64,000 nucleotides of DNA from Coptis chinensis. Taxonomy: Eukaryota; Streptophyta; Magnoliopsida; Ranunculales; Ranunculaceae. Where the stretch lies: positions 26,374,501-26,438,500 of the forward strand of contig CM027377.1 in assembly GCA_015680905.1 (NCBI GenBank). Reading direction: 5' to 3'. Shown piece by piece: positions 47,691 through 58,797 of the stretch; the stretch's first letter is position 1, and each line of letters starts with the position of its first letter. The notes beneath the pieces are model-generated. The model saw only the letters and a program-made list of their open reading frames with translations. It ran no database searches and was not told the origin of the DNA. Position numbers and translations under genes: made by a program.

Positions 47691-47934
47691 GTATAGTTTT
47701 GCATTTAAAATGGTGTTTATCTTATCTCTTTCCGTATGATTGGGATATCCTTGCTATTCAAGTAGCTTCAATATATATGAACTTCGCCTTATTAGGTAAT
47801 CTCACAAAACTTCAATCAAACTTCTATTATTAAACAACAAAATGAAGTTGAGGGGTTTTATCAAAGGTGAGTTATTTTTTTTTAATGGAGAGTGAGATTT
47901 TCACGTTATAAGAAATTTGGTTGAGTAATCAATA
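47691..47934. other. Unique insert within the minisatellite block
   Basis: AT-rich sequence between the array and the Tourist-like MITE. No gene seen. Confidence 0.4.
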
Positions 47935-48357
47935 TAATGGTGTGTTTGTTAAATTTTAACTCATGGAAAGGAAAGGAAATAAAATGGGTGGTCCACTATG
48001 GAATGGAATGGAAAGGAAATAATTTTAAATGGTATGTGTTTTGGTGGGGGAAAGGAAAGTAAAAACTGGGGAAAGGAATAATCATGTTTGTTTGCAAAAG
48101 CTATGGAAAGGAATAATTGTATTGTTGAGTGGAGTGTATTAGTAGTAAGTCCCTATCTATCTATTTCCTTTCCTTTGCTTTCCACAAAATTTTCAGGGAT
48201 TAGCTAAAGACACAAAACCTTTTCCATTTGTTTCTATATGGAAAAGCCCATTTCCTTTCCATGGGTAAACAAACGCCTTAAAAACTATGGAAAAGGTGGA
48301 CCACTCTTATTTTCATTTCCTTTCCATAGTGTTTCCATCATAACAAACACACCCTAA
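47935..48357. mobile_element. Tourist-like (PIF/Harbinger) MITE, 417 bp
   Basis: Element 47,938-48,354 has ends TGGTGTGTTTGTTA and TAACAAACACACCC flanked by TAA on both sides. Inverted subterminal similarity continues through GGAAAGGAAA/TTTCCTTTCC and GTGGTCCAC. A three-base TAA duplication is typical of PIF/Harbinger. Confidence 0.75.
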
Positions 48358-48789
48358 TATTAATATATAATAGTTATGCATATTTGCAAATATTTTTTAG
48401 AATAATTAATATAACAACACCCGTTTGTAGATAATATTTGAAGATTCCACATAGCGAGCCATGCATAATTTAAATAATAATTAACGGAAAATCGGGAACT
48501 GGATAATCTTCGATGATCCCACATATAATAATTAATGGGAAACCGGAAATTGGATACAAATGTATTAAACTTAACTCAAAAAATAATTAATAGAAAATTA
48601 AAAACCGAATGCAACTGCATTGAACTAACCTCATAGAATAATTAGTGGGGAATCAGAAACTAAATGCAAATGCATTTAAATAACCTCAAAGAATAGTTAA
48701 CGGGAAATAAAAAACCGGATATAATTGTATCGAACTAACCTCAAATCATAAATAATCAGAAACTAGATGCAGATCTATTGAACTAACCT

Positions 48790-48945
48790 TAAAAAGTTGA
48801 GCATGTCTTTAGTGCGCAGGTCGTATGGGCCTTTGGATCAGTACTTTTGCATTGCAATACACACGCACCCCGGCCTGTGTATGAGTGGCCCAGATGTGAT
48901 GGCACACCATACATCACGCGCACCATAGATTTAGCCTAAAAAGTT
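48790..48945. mobile_element. 138 bp MITE, insertion 2, with 9 bp duplication
   Basis: Element 48,799-48,936 is flanked by TAAAAAGTT at 48,790-48,798 and 48,937-48,945. Ends are GAGCATGTCTTTAGTGCGC and GCGCACCATAGATTTAGCC. Same length and orientation as insertion 1. Confidence 0.9.
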
Positions 48946-49469
48946 ATTAACGGGAAATCGGAAACTGGATCCAAATGCAATGAACTAATCTCAAAGACTA
49001 ATTAACGAAACATTGAAAAATGGATGAAACTGCATTGAACTAACCTAAATGAATAATTAACGGGAAATTATAAATTTGATGTAACTACATTGAACTAACC
49101 TCAAAAAATAATTAACGTGAAATCTGAAACTTGATGCAAATGCATTAAACTAACCTCAGAGAACAATTAACATTAAATCGGAAATTGGATGCAACTGCAT
49201 TGAACTAGCCTCAAAGAATAATTTAACAGAAAATAAAAAACTGGATGCAACTGTATTAAACTAAAATCAGAGATTAACTAACGGGAAATTAGAAATTAGA
49301 TGCAAATACATTGAAATAACCTAAAAAAATAGTTAACTAGAAATCGGAAGTCGGATGTAACTACATCGCACTGACCTCAAAACATAAATGTCCACCTTTT
49401 TAGCCTTCTCACGTGAGTAATTAAGAACCCAAAATGAAAGTGAGTTTATGTAAAGCCCGTATTTAAAAT

Positions 49470-49566
49470 GGCTAAATCTATTGTGCGCGAGATGTATGGT
49501 ACGCCCTCACATCTGGGCCACTCACACACAGAGGTGAGGGTGTATTGCATCAAAAAAATCTTGATC
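49470..49566. mobile_element. 138 bp MITE family, reversed, truncated
   Basis: GGCTAAATCTATTGTGCGCG through GATGTATGGTACGCCCTCAC to about TTGATCC, where similarity ends, about 40 bases short of full length. Confidence 0.7.
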
Positions 49567-49939
49567 CAAAAATATGTATTTATTTATTAATTAATTAATT
49601 TAATTATTTATTTAAAATTTCGCTAAATTGGATTTGGGATACGTGGCCTGATTTATGGGCGAAGTGCGTGTTGGGCTTGGGTTTCAAACCCAAATATATA
49701 TTCATACTTTTTCAGATAATAGGGTTCTTAGAAAAATAAAATAAAATAAAAAGAGAGGGGAGATAAAAGCTTGTTGGCTAGAAGCGTTGGGAGCGCGACG
49801 ATTAGGATTATGAGGGATTAAATCGAGCTTTTAATTTTAAAGTGAGTGGTTATATTTTTAAATTGGACTCGAGATCTCTACAAACCGGGTCTGAGATCAT
49901 CTCAGAACCGTGTTATCTCGCGATTGATCGAATCCGAGA

Positions 49940-50025
49940 GATGTGTGTGTGCCCTCGATATCTGTGTGTGTGCTCCGAGATGTGTGTGTGTGTGCTCCGA
50001 GATACGAGATGTGTGTGTGTGTGGT
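49940..50025. repeat. GT-rich microsatellite with CTCCGAGAT linkers
   Basis: (TG)n runs separated by GCTCCGAGATG. Cys/Val-rich reading frames through it are compositional. Confidence 0.85.
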
Positions 50026-51462
50026 ACAGACTACAGAGATCAATCTCTGTACCCGGTTATAGATTAAATCTGAAACTATGTTGTATTGACTGTCGAAGCT
50101 TTATGGGCGTTAATGGCAGTTAAAGCCCAACATAAAGAAATCGGCATGTTTGTCTGTTTGAACTTTTTCTTTGTTGTGGTTTGGAATTTATTGATTGATG
50201 TCGGGGGGAGTAAGGGTTTTATGTTTGGTTATGGAGGTTTGAATGGGTGGGCTGTTGAAGCTTTAAAAAGGGCTGTAATGGCGTCGCAAGATCAAAACCG
50301 TCCGGATTATTGTTTGAACTCTCCTTTTTGTTGTGGTATGGTTGGTTGATGTATGATTGAAATGCGGGATTGGGTGTGGGCTGTCGAAGCCTGTGGAAGT
50401 CGTTAATGGCGGCGCGAATTCTAGATCTAGTTTTGATGAAGTATATGAATTGAATCATTTGAGGTTTTTGGTTTTGTTAAAGTTGTAGGGGTTTTTATGG
50501 GGGTTAAAATCGGTTGGTTGAAATGGGTGGGCGATTGGAACTTGATGGTGGTCGATTTGGTGGTTGCCTGGTTGGTGGTTGGTGGAGGGAGCTGGTGGTA
50601 GCTGATGGAGAAGATGACAGGTTGGGCCTTGGGCCAGTTTCAGTTATTGGACTTTAGTTTTTAGTTGTTTGGGCCAACATTAGATTGTTTTGTTTGGGCC
50701 GGTCCACATTAGTTTAAGTTGTTGGGCGATTAGTTTAGTTTAAGTGTTTGGGGCCAATTTCTAATATTGTTTTGGGGCCAGTCCATAGGACTTAATAGAG
50801 ATCCAAATGGGTCTTTCAACATTTAGACTTTTGGGTTATAAGGTTTGGGGTTTGGGCTTGGCTAGTGGGTCCGAACCATGACCTTAGCCATGAGCCCATG
50901 AACCATGCACCTTTGCCCTTAGCCATGAACCATGGCTATGACCCTGAACCTGTTGAACATGGAAACGACAGTTTGACTTTGACAATGACGGGTTGACTTT
51001 GACCATTGACCGTTGACTATGAAATGTTGACTTTTTCTAGATTTTCACATATTTAAGAATATGGACAAATGTAGTAATAAAATGTTGTCGAAATTGTATG
51101 GACAAATCAAATGATAGAATGTTGTGGAAGCTTGTATAAACTTGGTTGTCATTATCTAAGACAGATGTGACGTTGATAGTTTGTATTTTTGACCTGTGAC
51201 AAGAGTGAAATTTTAGGAGATATAATATTCCTAAAACATTATAAAAATGTTATGCGGTATGTTTGGAGCTATTGTGACGTTATGGGGTATGTTGAAATTG
51301 TTGTTCTGGTAAAGGATATCATATGATAAGATATCGATTAATTGCAATATCTTTGAGAAATTTATATAAACGCTCTATTATTATATATGTGAGATGCTAC
51401 TATGAGGTAGTATAGTATTGGTGAATATTTTCCCACGGGATTGTGGCTTAGTGCAATAATAT

Positions 51463-51695
51463 ATGGCTAAATCTACTGTGCGTGAGATGTAGGCGAGAAG
51501 TAGTGCTCATAATATATTGGCACGTGAAATGATGAAAGGAGTTATGAGATGTATTGAGATATTTCTAAATAGTGTGGCTTAGTGCAATAATTAATGAGCA
51601 TGTCTTCAGTGCGCGAGATGTATGGTGTGCAGGTAATGTGGGCCTTTGGATCAGTACTTTTGCCATGCAATACACACGCACCCCTACCTGCGCTC
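51463..51695. mobile_element. 138 bp MITE family pieces fused to the Helitron remnant
   Basis: A reversed end (GGCTAAATCTACTGTGCGTG at 51,464) and a forward copy (GAGCATGTCTTCAGTGCGCG from 51,597) flank a 110 bp segment. A GTGGCTTAGTGCAATAAT word occurs before each. The forward copy ends near CACCCCTACCTG (about 51,690), where Helitron coding sequence begins. Confidence 0.65.
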
Positions 51696-54420
51696 AGGTT
51701 GACCACATTGTTTGTGCTGAATTTCCTGATCCAGATACTGAACCTGAATTGTTCCGCACTGTTATCAAATGTATGGTTCATGGGCCGTGTGGCTTAAAAA
51801 ATCCAAGTTGTCCATGTATGGTAAATAGGTGTTGCAAAAATCAGTATCCCCATGCTTTCGAAAATGTTATGACCATGGATAAGACTGGATATCCTATCTA
51901 CCGTCGTCGTGACACTGGCAAGAAATATAATGTTAGAGGGCATGAAGTTGATAATAGGGATGTTGTTCCATACAATCCTTATCTTTCTAAGATGTTCGAT
52001 TGCCATATTAATGTCGAAGTTTGTGCCGGGATACGTTGTGTCAAATACATTCACAAGTACATATTCAAAGGACACGACAGGACAACAGTGGTGTTCAATG
52101 ACTTCATGCCACCTGAAGCGGTTTGGAGGTTGTTCGGGTTTTCTCTTCACCAAGAGAAGCCGGCTGTTGTGAGATTAGCACTTCATCTCCCTGGAATGCA
52201 CCGAGTGGTTTACAATCCTAATGAATCAACGGATGCTATTCTCTTAAGGGCTCAGCAACAAAAGTCAACTCTAACTGCATTTTTCGAGCGGTGTGCTTCA
52301 GATCCTGATGCACGAGGGCTTACATATCAAGAATTTCCAGAACATTATGTTTGGAGTAAAAGGTGGCATAGATGGACAAAAAGGACTCAAGCACCTGCTA
52401 TTGGCAGAATGTACTTTGCAAGTCCTAACTCTAGTGAGTGGTTTTATTTGTGGTTACTTCTAACTGTTGTAAAAGGTCCGCAATCCTTTGATGATCTAAA
52501 GAGAATTGGGAATGGTCCTCCGCTTCGTACTTTCAAAGAAGCGTGTGTTATGCGTGGACTTCTTGAAGACGACAGCGAATGGGTGCAATGTTTACAAGAG
52601 GCTGCAATCATGCAAACTGGGTATCAACTTCGTCGACTTTTCTGTACTATTCTCACGGAGTGCAATCCGGTGCAACCCGAAGCCTTATGGAATGAATTTT
52701 GTGAAAGCATTTGTGATGACCTCCCGTACAAGCTTCAAACCATGTTCTTCATTCCTCATCCTACGATGATGCAAGTACAAGATTATGGCTTATTTCTCCT
52801 AAATGATATTCTCTCTACGAGTCGGTGGTAGAACTCTAGCTCATTTTCCTACAATGCCGCTCCCAATTAGAAATTGGAGCTTGGTTGTTGGGAACAGACT
52901 TATATGGGAGCAAAGGCAATTTCAATTTGATCCACACAATGAAGAGGCACACGCCAATGCCATCCACTTAAATGCTGAGCAACACTTTGCATATAGTGAA
53001 GTGACAGATTCAGTAGCTCATAACAGCGGACTACTATTTTTCTTGAATGGAGCAGCCGGCACGGATAAATCTTTTTTTGTTTACAACACCATTGCTGCTC
53101 GTGGTCGGTACTCAAGGACACATTGCTATTATGATGGCTTCATCCGAATAGCTTCTTTGCTATTGGTGGTGGTCGGACTGCTCACTCAACCTTTTGCATC
53201 CCATTAGATATTATGGATAACTCGTATGTGGGTTCGATGGCGTTCACCACAAGCTGAATTATTCGGACAAGCTAACCTAATCATATGGGATGAGGTCCCA
53301 ATGCAAAACAAGTTCGTTTGGAAGTCGTTGATCGCGACACTTCGTGATATTCGAGACAATGACAACCCATTCGGGGGGATTACTGTGGTTCTTGGTGGTG
53401 ACTTCCGTCAATGCCTACCAGTTATACCCAGAGGGGCCCGAGAGCAAATTGTTTGTGCTTCCTTGCGATGCTCTTTTCTTTGGAATCACGTCAATGTTCT
53501 CACCCTGCTACAGAACATGAGATTAGAGCGTGGCACTTACGAGAATTTACTATTTGCAGAGTTCTTAACAAAGGTACAAACATTTCTGTCCTAATTTATA
53601 ATATTCCTCTCTATTAGAATTCTCATAATATTCTATTTCACATTTTATGTCATCAGGTTGGAAACGATCCTGAAGCGGTTATTGAGCTACCCTCAACGAT
53701 CCATCATTGCACACATCTTCAGGACCTGATTTATGCTACTTATCCTCATTTGGATGAAACTTCCACTGTCACCCCTGACTATTTAACTGAGCGGATAATT
53801 CTTTCTGCGAGGAATGATGATGTCAATGCCATTAATGCAACAGCTTTACATATGTTCCCAGGAGAAACTATGACTTTTCTAGCTGCTGACAAGTTGGATG
53901 AGGCAGATGCAAATAATCCAAGAAATATTAATCAGTATCCAAATGAGTACCTAAACTCACTTGATCCCCGGGTCTGCCGCCAAGCATTTCGACTCAAGCT
54001 AAAAAAGGTTGTCCAATAATGTTTTTGCATAATATTGCCCCGAGAGATGGGTTATGCAATGGGACTCGCTTTGATGGTGTTGCAATGTCAACCACACGTT
54101 ATCGGGCCAGAATTCTTACGGTGAAAAATTGGGTAACCGTGTATTTATTCCAAGGATCTCTTTGTCACCATCCTCTTCAGATTTTCCTTTCAATATGACG
54201 AAGATAATTTCCTATCCATTTGGCTTATTCCATGACATAAATAAATCACAAGGTCAATCTGTGAAGTTTGTGGGAATCGATCTTCAAACCTGAAGTTTTC
54301 AGCCATGGCCGATTATATGTGGCATTATCTAGGTGCACTTCGCGAGCCGAATAAGTATTCTTTTACTTCAAACGCTGAAAAACTTACTACAAATGTCGAT
54401 ATCTGCTGAAGTCTTGCTTT
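51690..54420 (+). pseudogene. Helitron helicase (Rep/Hel), 5'-truncated
   Basis: The frame 51,572-52,831 contains CAQVDHIVCAEFPDPDTEPE and VIKCMVHGPCG, the segment that follows the HUH motif of plant Helitron proteins, then RCVKYIHKYIFKGHDR and FERC..YQEFPEHYVW. Helicase motifs follow in later frames: Walker A as NGAAGTDKSFF (about 53,046; canonical GxGGTGKT), LIIWDEVPM (53,277), VVLGGDFRQCLPVIPRGARE (53,388), NMRL (53,515), ARNDDVN (53,808) and a C-terminal KSQGQSVKFVG (54,244). An intron-like gap separates the blocks at 53,580-53,655. The HUH nuclease part is missing and the Walker A Gly is Asp, so the protein would be inactive. Confidence 0.88.
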
Positions 54421-55284
54421 AAGCATTTGTCGTCGGTGCATAAGTAGTTTCTTTTCCTTATTATTAGTTTTATTTTCTTTTCATGGTTGTTTACATTTAC
54501 TTATTCAACAAGTCCATCTATTGGCACTCACTTTATTTAAAAACTTTACTTCCTGCAGTTGAATAGATATTCAATTTTTGTTCACACTAGCCAAGAGTCT
54601 TTCACAACCAGTTTTGCAACGTGGTCAGTTTCTATTTACTTTTACTATAACATCGCCTTCTGTCTTTGTTTCACTTCGAATATTTAGTTCCTATTTTCAC
54701 TTTCTACTTACGCTCTTATTTAAGCTCCTTATTTAATGTTTTCCAAGCAGACATACAAGACAATTACTTAATTTTTCAATTAAGTGTTCTTGAGGCATGG
54801 GATTTACAATAGAGGTGCTGACCTTGGCTACTCAAATTAAGGTCCTCAGGGGTTTATGAACAAGTTTTGATCGTAAATAATGATATTTCTCCTTAGGGCA
54901 TACTTTTGTGGGGTGCTCTTAAGGCCCCTTCTTTGTAATATTTTGCTGGCTTTCTCCTTAATATACCCTCACTTTGGTGGAACATTGTTTTATCTATTAC
55001 TCTATTATGCTTCTCATATCTTATTGATATATATATGCTTGTATTAGTGTTGTTTTATGTTTAAGTACATTTAGAAGATGGACGAAATTTCGCATTTTCA
55101 TATATCCATTTAATGCATTTCTAGTGATACACTTGCTGGATTCAATCACAGTTAATTGTATGCCCAGCCTTCTTACAGTATTCAAAACAGTGGAGAGTCG
55201 CATCGAGGTCTCATGGCCCGTAGGCATGGGCATAACTGATAACTGATATAACTGATAACATTGATTGACAGGTTCTATTTTCAT
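54421..55284. other. Spacer after the Helitron remnant
   Basis: AT/CT-rich, no gene recognised. Probably the 3' untranslated part of the Helitron or flanking sequence. A clear CTRR hairpin end was not found. Confidence 0.4.
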
Positions 55285-55665
55285 TCATACCCACAATAGG
55301 TATGAACATTGATTGTTCATACCTACCCATGCTGAACATCAGCTATGAACATTGATTGTGGCTATGAAAACATGAACCCAAAACATATATGAACAATAAC
55401 TGTTCATATCCCAAATTATGAAAATTAGCTATGAACAATAGGTATGAACAAAATAGATATGAACAATAAATGTTCACACCCAAAACAGATATGAACATTG
55501 ATTGTTCATACTCAAAACATATATGAACAATAAATGTTCATACCCAAAACAAACATGAACATTTATTGTTCATACCCAAAACATATATGAACAATAAATG
55601 TTTCAAACACTGAATGTTAATAGTCCAATAAGAGTATGAACATTGATTGTTCATGGTCCAAATTT
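55285..55665. repeat. TATGAACA palindromic satellite, block 3
   Basis: Units of TATGAACATTGATTGTTCAT and TATGAACAATAAATGTTCAT alternate with ACCCAAAACA linkers. Further short blocks occur at 55,877-55,965 and 56,187-56,312 within the triplicated unit below. Confidence 0.88.
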
Positions 55666-56400
55666 CAAACACTAATTGTTGATGCTGAACTTTATCAGGT
55701 AATTGTTGATGCCGAAGCTATAACAGATGAGGAAAGAACATTGCTGCAGAACATATCCAGCGACGTTGCACCCTCTGATCAGGTAGATTTCAACCTATAT
55801 GAAGTGTATAAATACACACTATAGTATTAGTGTATAAATATACTATAGTATTAGTATTATTAATATCCAATAGTAGTTATGAAAAAATATTGTTCATAAC
55901 CCCAAATAGGCATGAACACTGAATGTTCATAGTCCAATAAGAGTATGAACATTGATTGTTCATGGTGCAAATTTCGAACACTAATTGTTGATGCTGAACT
56001 TTATCAGGTAATTGTTGATGCCGAAGCTATAACAAATGAGAAAATAGCATTCCTGCAGAACATATCCAGTGACGTTGTACCCTCTGATCAGGTAGATTTC
56101 AACCTATATGAAGTGTATAAATATACACTATAGTATTAGTGTATAAATATACTATAATATTAGTATTATTAATATCCAAAAACAGTTATGAACAAATATT
56201 GTTCATACCACTAAACTGGTTATGAACAATCATTGTTCATACCCCCAAATAGGAATGAACACTGAATGTTCATAGTCCAATAAGAGTATGAACATTGATT
56301 GTTCATGGTCCAAATTTCAAACACTAATTGTTGATGCTGAACTTTATCAGGTAATTGTTGATGTCGAAGGTATAGCGGATGATGAAATAGCATTGCCCGC
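55635..56400 (+). repeat. Triplicated exon-intron unit
   Basis: Three direct copies start at about 55,635, 55,944 and 56,287 (spacing 309 and 343). Each encodes TLIVDAELYQVIVDAEAIT and, in the first two, LLQNISSDVAPSDQ (VVPSDQ in the second) before GTAGATTT, a donor-like site. The intron part holds TATGAACA palindromes and a TATAGTATTAGTGTATAAAT word. The third copy continues into the coiled-coil gene. Confidence 0.75.
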
Positions 56401-56990
56401 AGAATATATCGATTGGCGTTGTACCTCCGATCTAGAAATGATTGTCCGACCCTATGGTGAAGAAGATGATGAGGCCATGTCAATAAGACTGGAGAACCAA
56501 ATTTTGAGGGAGAAGGTCAACGACTCGAACAAGACCTTCATTTGTACAAAGAAGAAATTGAACAATTGAAGGAAGAGTTGAGGGAGAAGGTCAACACACT
56601 TGAACAAGAACTTGTTGTGCAAAGAAGAAATTGAACAATTGAAGGAAGAGTTGAGGGAGAAGGTCAACACACTTGAACAAGAACTTCTTTTTGTGCAAAG
56701 AAGAAAATGAAAAGTTGAAGGAAGAGTTGAAAAAGAAGGTCAACACACTTTCGAACAAGACATTCAGTTGTGGAAAGAAGAAAATGAAAAGTTCAAGGAA
56801 GAGTTGAGGGAGAAGGTCAATACACTTGAACAAGAACTTCTTTTTGTGCAAAGAAGAAAATGGAAAGTTGAAGGAAGAGTTGAAAAAGAAGGTGAACACA
56901 CTCGAACAAGAACTTACATTTGTGCAAAGAAGAAAAATGAAAAGTTCAAGGAAGAGTTGAAAAGAAGGACCGGCAAGAGGGGATAAGGAA
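56288..56990 (+). pseudogene. Coiled-coil repeat segment of a Ulp1-type gene
   Basis: After the third copy of the repeated exon (VDAELYQVIVDVEGIADDEI) the frame continues through RPYGEEDDEAMSIRLENQIL into tandem units of about 66 bp. These encode approximately EQLKEELREKVNTLEQELLF plus a basic pair, about seven times (56,500-56,975). Leu at heptad spacing predicts a coiled coil. Small indels put successive units in different frames. The segment lies upstream of, and on the same strand as, the Ulp1 domain, so it is probably the middle of that protein. Confidence 0.6.
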
Positions 56991-57037
56991 GAAGTGCAAC
57001 CTCAAACTGAAAAGCAGTCCCACCATCATAAAACCGA

Positions 57038-58797
57038 ATGAGGATGCAGAAATGGTGTTCGATAAGGATGCAGAAATGGTGCCAAATGAGTCTCCGGACT
57101 TTAGAGGTCCATCAATTTCCATCCGTATATTCCTCATCACCTATACCCAAGGAGAAAGAAAAAAGAAACGAGAGAAATGATGGGGAGAAAGAAGCCGAGA
57201 AAGAAATTAAAATGACTTCCATAATCAGGAAAGTGAAGAACAACAGAGATAGGAAAACTATGCAGATGGACCCCAATTTCACCAAAGAAGGGAAGACGAA
57301 ACCACTCAAAAAATTAATGAACCTTGACACTAGCAAAAAAATTCTTGATAAGGGGAAGCAAGTCAGAGATATTGACATTGGGCCACTGCTAGACCCTAAG
57401 ACAAGTCCCTACTATCATGGATTAGAAGAAAGCAATAGACAAATTATTGACACTTTCTTCAAAATGGCGGACACCAGGTAAATCTAGGAAGACTGTAAGT
57501 GTTTTACTAGTTTAAAATGACATCAAATAGCATTTTTTACTGATGCTAATTTCTTGGGGTTTTTGAGCATAATAATCGGGGGAGATGGTGACAATTTCCA
57601 AATAGTTGGTTCTCTAGTAGAAGACCTTTTGTTTGATAGGGAAATTGATTATCAGGTAAATTTTGATACCCCTTTCTTGACTATGAACAATGAATGTTCA
57701 TACTCTTGTTGGGCTATGAACATTCAATGTTCATACTTCATACACCTAGTCGACTATGAACAATGAATGTTCATACCATTGAACTATGAACAACAAATGT
57801 TCATACCTGACCTTACATCAACCGAATAATGTTTATACTTTGCTATTTTTTAATTTTGATATCTGACCTTCCTTTATTTGTAGAACTTACTTCATTTATA
57901 CTTTGTTTTGAATCTAAAAAATGCTCAATTCAACAAAGTCATTTTGGTGGTCTCTCAACTTCGCAAAAAGTTCCCAACCAAAAAAAAACATGTCTACTTG
58001 CCTCGCCAACTCAAAGGTGAATTATTTATTTCAAATTATTATTTCATATCTATTTTGTGGTTGGTCTCACATTCTTATTATTTCCACGACTCAATGTCAC
58101 AAAGATATATCTTTGGAAGGAGGCATTGCAAAAATAGTGGACACAATCGACTTGAGTGCCAAATTCTTGGCGATTCCAATACATTCAGAAAACCATTGGA
58201 CACTCACCGGGTTGCGGAGTTAAGTAATGGGACAACAAGAGAAATGGTTACATTTCAACTCCTTAAAACACGAGGAAAAGTCATTCAAAATTGCAAAAGA
58301 CATGGTAATTTCCACACTAAAATGAGAAGAAACTTTTGTATCTTCTAACATAAATAAAGGAATAACTTCTTTATATTTTGCAGAAGACGAAACTGGTTGA
58401 GAAAATAAATCTTCGGATCAAAAAGGAGAAATTGACAATTAATATGCTCAGTAGTCTAGTAAGAATAGAGTCTCCAAAATGTCCACAGCAAACCAATAGA
58501 TAAATGCATAATTATTCACTGAAATTCTTATAAACTTCTACATTAAGAAAATTATAATTGACCTGAGATTTGTATTTTCTAAATTGCAGCACTGATTGTG
58601 GACTCCATGTTTGCAAAATGATGGAAATTCTTTTTTTAAATGGTGGATGTGATTTCGAAGCAAAAGAAGCACAGAAGATGCGCCCTCAACTTGCATGCAT
58701 GTTACTGACAGACAGCCCAAGAAGCTGGACTATAGAACATCATTTGTTTATGCAAAATTATCGAACGGGGTTGTTTAATGAAGAATTAATGTAGGAA
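57038..58797 (+). pseudogene. Ulp1-like cysteine protease (peptidase C48), multi-exon
   Basis: Exon 57,038-57,479 (a basic linker, RKVKNNRDRKTMQMDPNF, ending at ACCAG|GTAAAT) is followed by an exon near 57,570-57,654 ending GATTATCAG|GTAAAT. Another at 57,884-58,017 begins after TTTGTAG. The core has FLAIPIHSENHWTLT (catalytic His at 58,194-58,196), then KWLHFNSLKHEEKSFKIAKD in another frame, CPQQ before a lost donor, and TDCGLHVCKMMEILF (catalytic Cys at 58,597-58,599). The Asp expected after HWTL is lost to GLRS-stop. TATGAACA repeats (57,680-57,808) lie in the intron after 57,654. Such proteases are common cargo of MULEs of the Kaonashi type. Confidence 0.78.
57680..57808. repeat. TATGAACA palindromic satellite, block 4 (intronic)
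   Basis: Four CTATGAACA/TGTTCATA pairs inside a likely intron of the Ulp1-type gene. Confidence 0.85.

Larger units (their letters stand above)
46660..49390. repeat. Minisatellite of about 55 bp units, about 28 copies, interrupted
   Basis: The unit reads approximately ATTAACGGGAAATCGGAAAC then TGGATGCAACTGCATTGAAC then TAACCTCAAAGAATA. It runs at 46,660-47,055, 47,212-47,690, 48,470-48,790 and 48,946-49,390. Two 138 bp MITEs and a segment with a Tourist-like MITE interrupt it. Most units differ at several bases, so the array is not recent. No conserved frame. Confidence 0.9.
49449..51462 (+). repeat. Candidate Tekay-like gypsy LTR, possibly solo
   Basis: Starts TGTAAAGCCCGTATTTAAA, then ATTAATTAATTTAATTATTT-type sequence, a TATA-like AAATATATATTC and A-rich leader, GGGCC-rich blocks (50,620-50,790) and TTTGACTTTGAC/GTTGAC words (50,970-51,030). 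These traits recall chromovirus (Tekay/Del) LTRs. No coding domain of such an element is present. The 3' boundary is uncertain. Confidence 0.35.

Noticed and set aside
46660..49390. CRISPR-like array
   Set aside because: Units are contiguous tandem copies of about 55 bp without unique spacers, in a plant genome context.
49842..50123. Cys/Val-rich ORF (CVCVCSEMCVC)
   Set aside because: Produced by a (TG)n microsatellite; no domain pattern or partner exon.
56452..56899. - strand Phe/Leu/Ser-rich ORFs
   Set aside because: Antisense of the coiled-coil repeat units.
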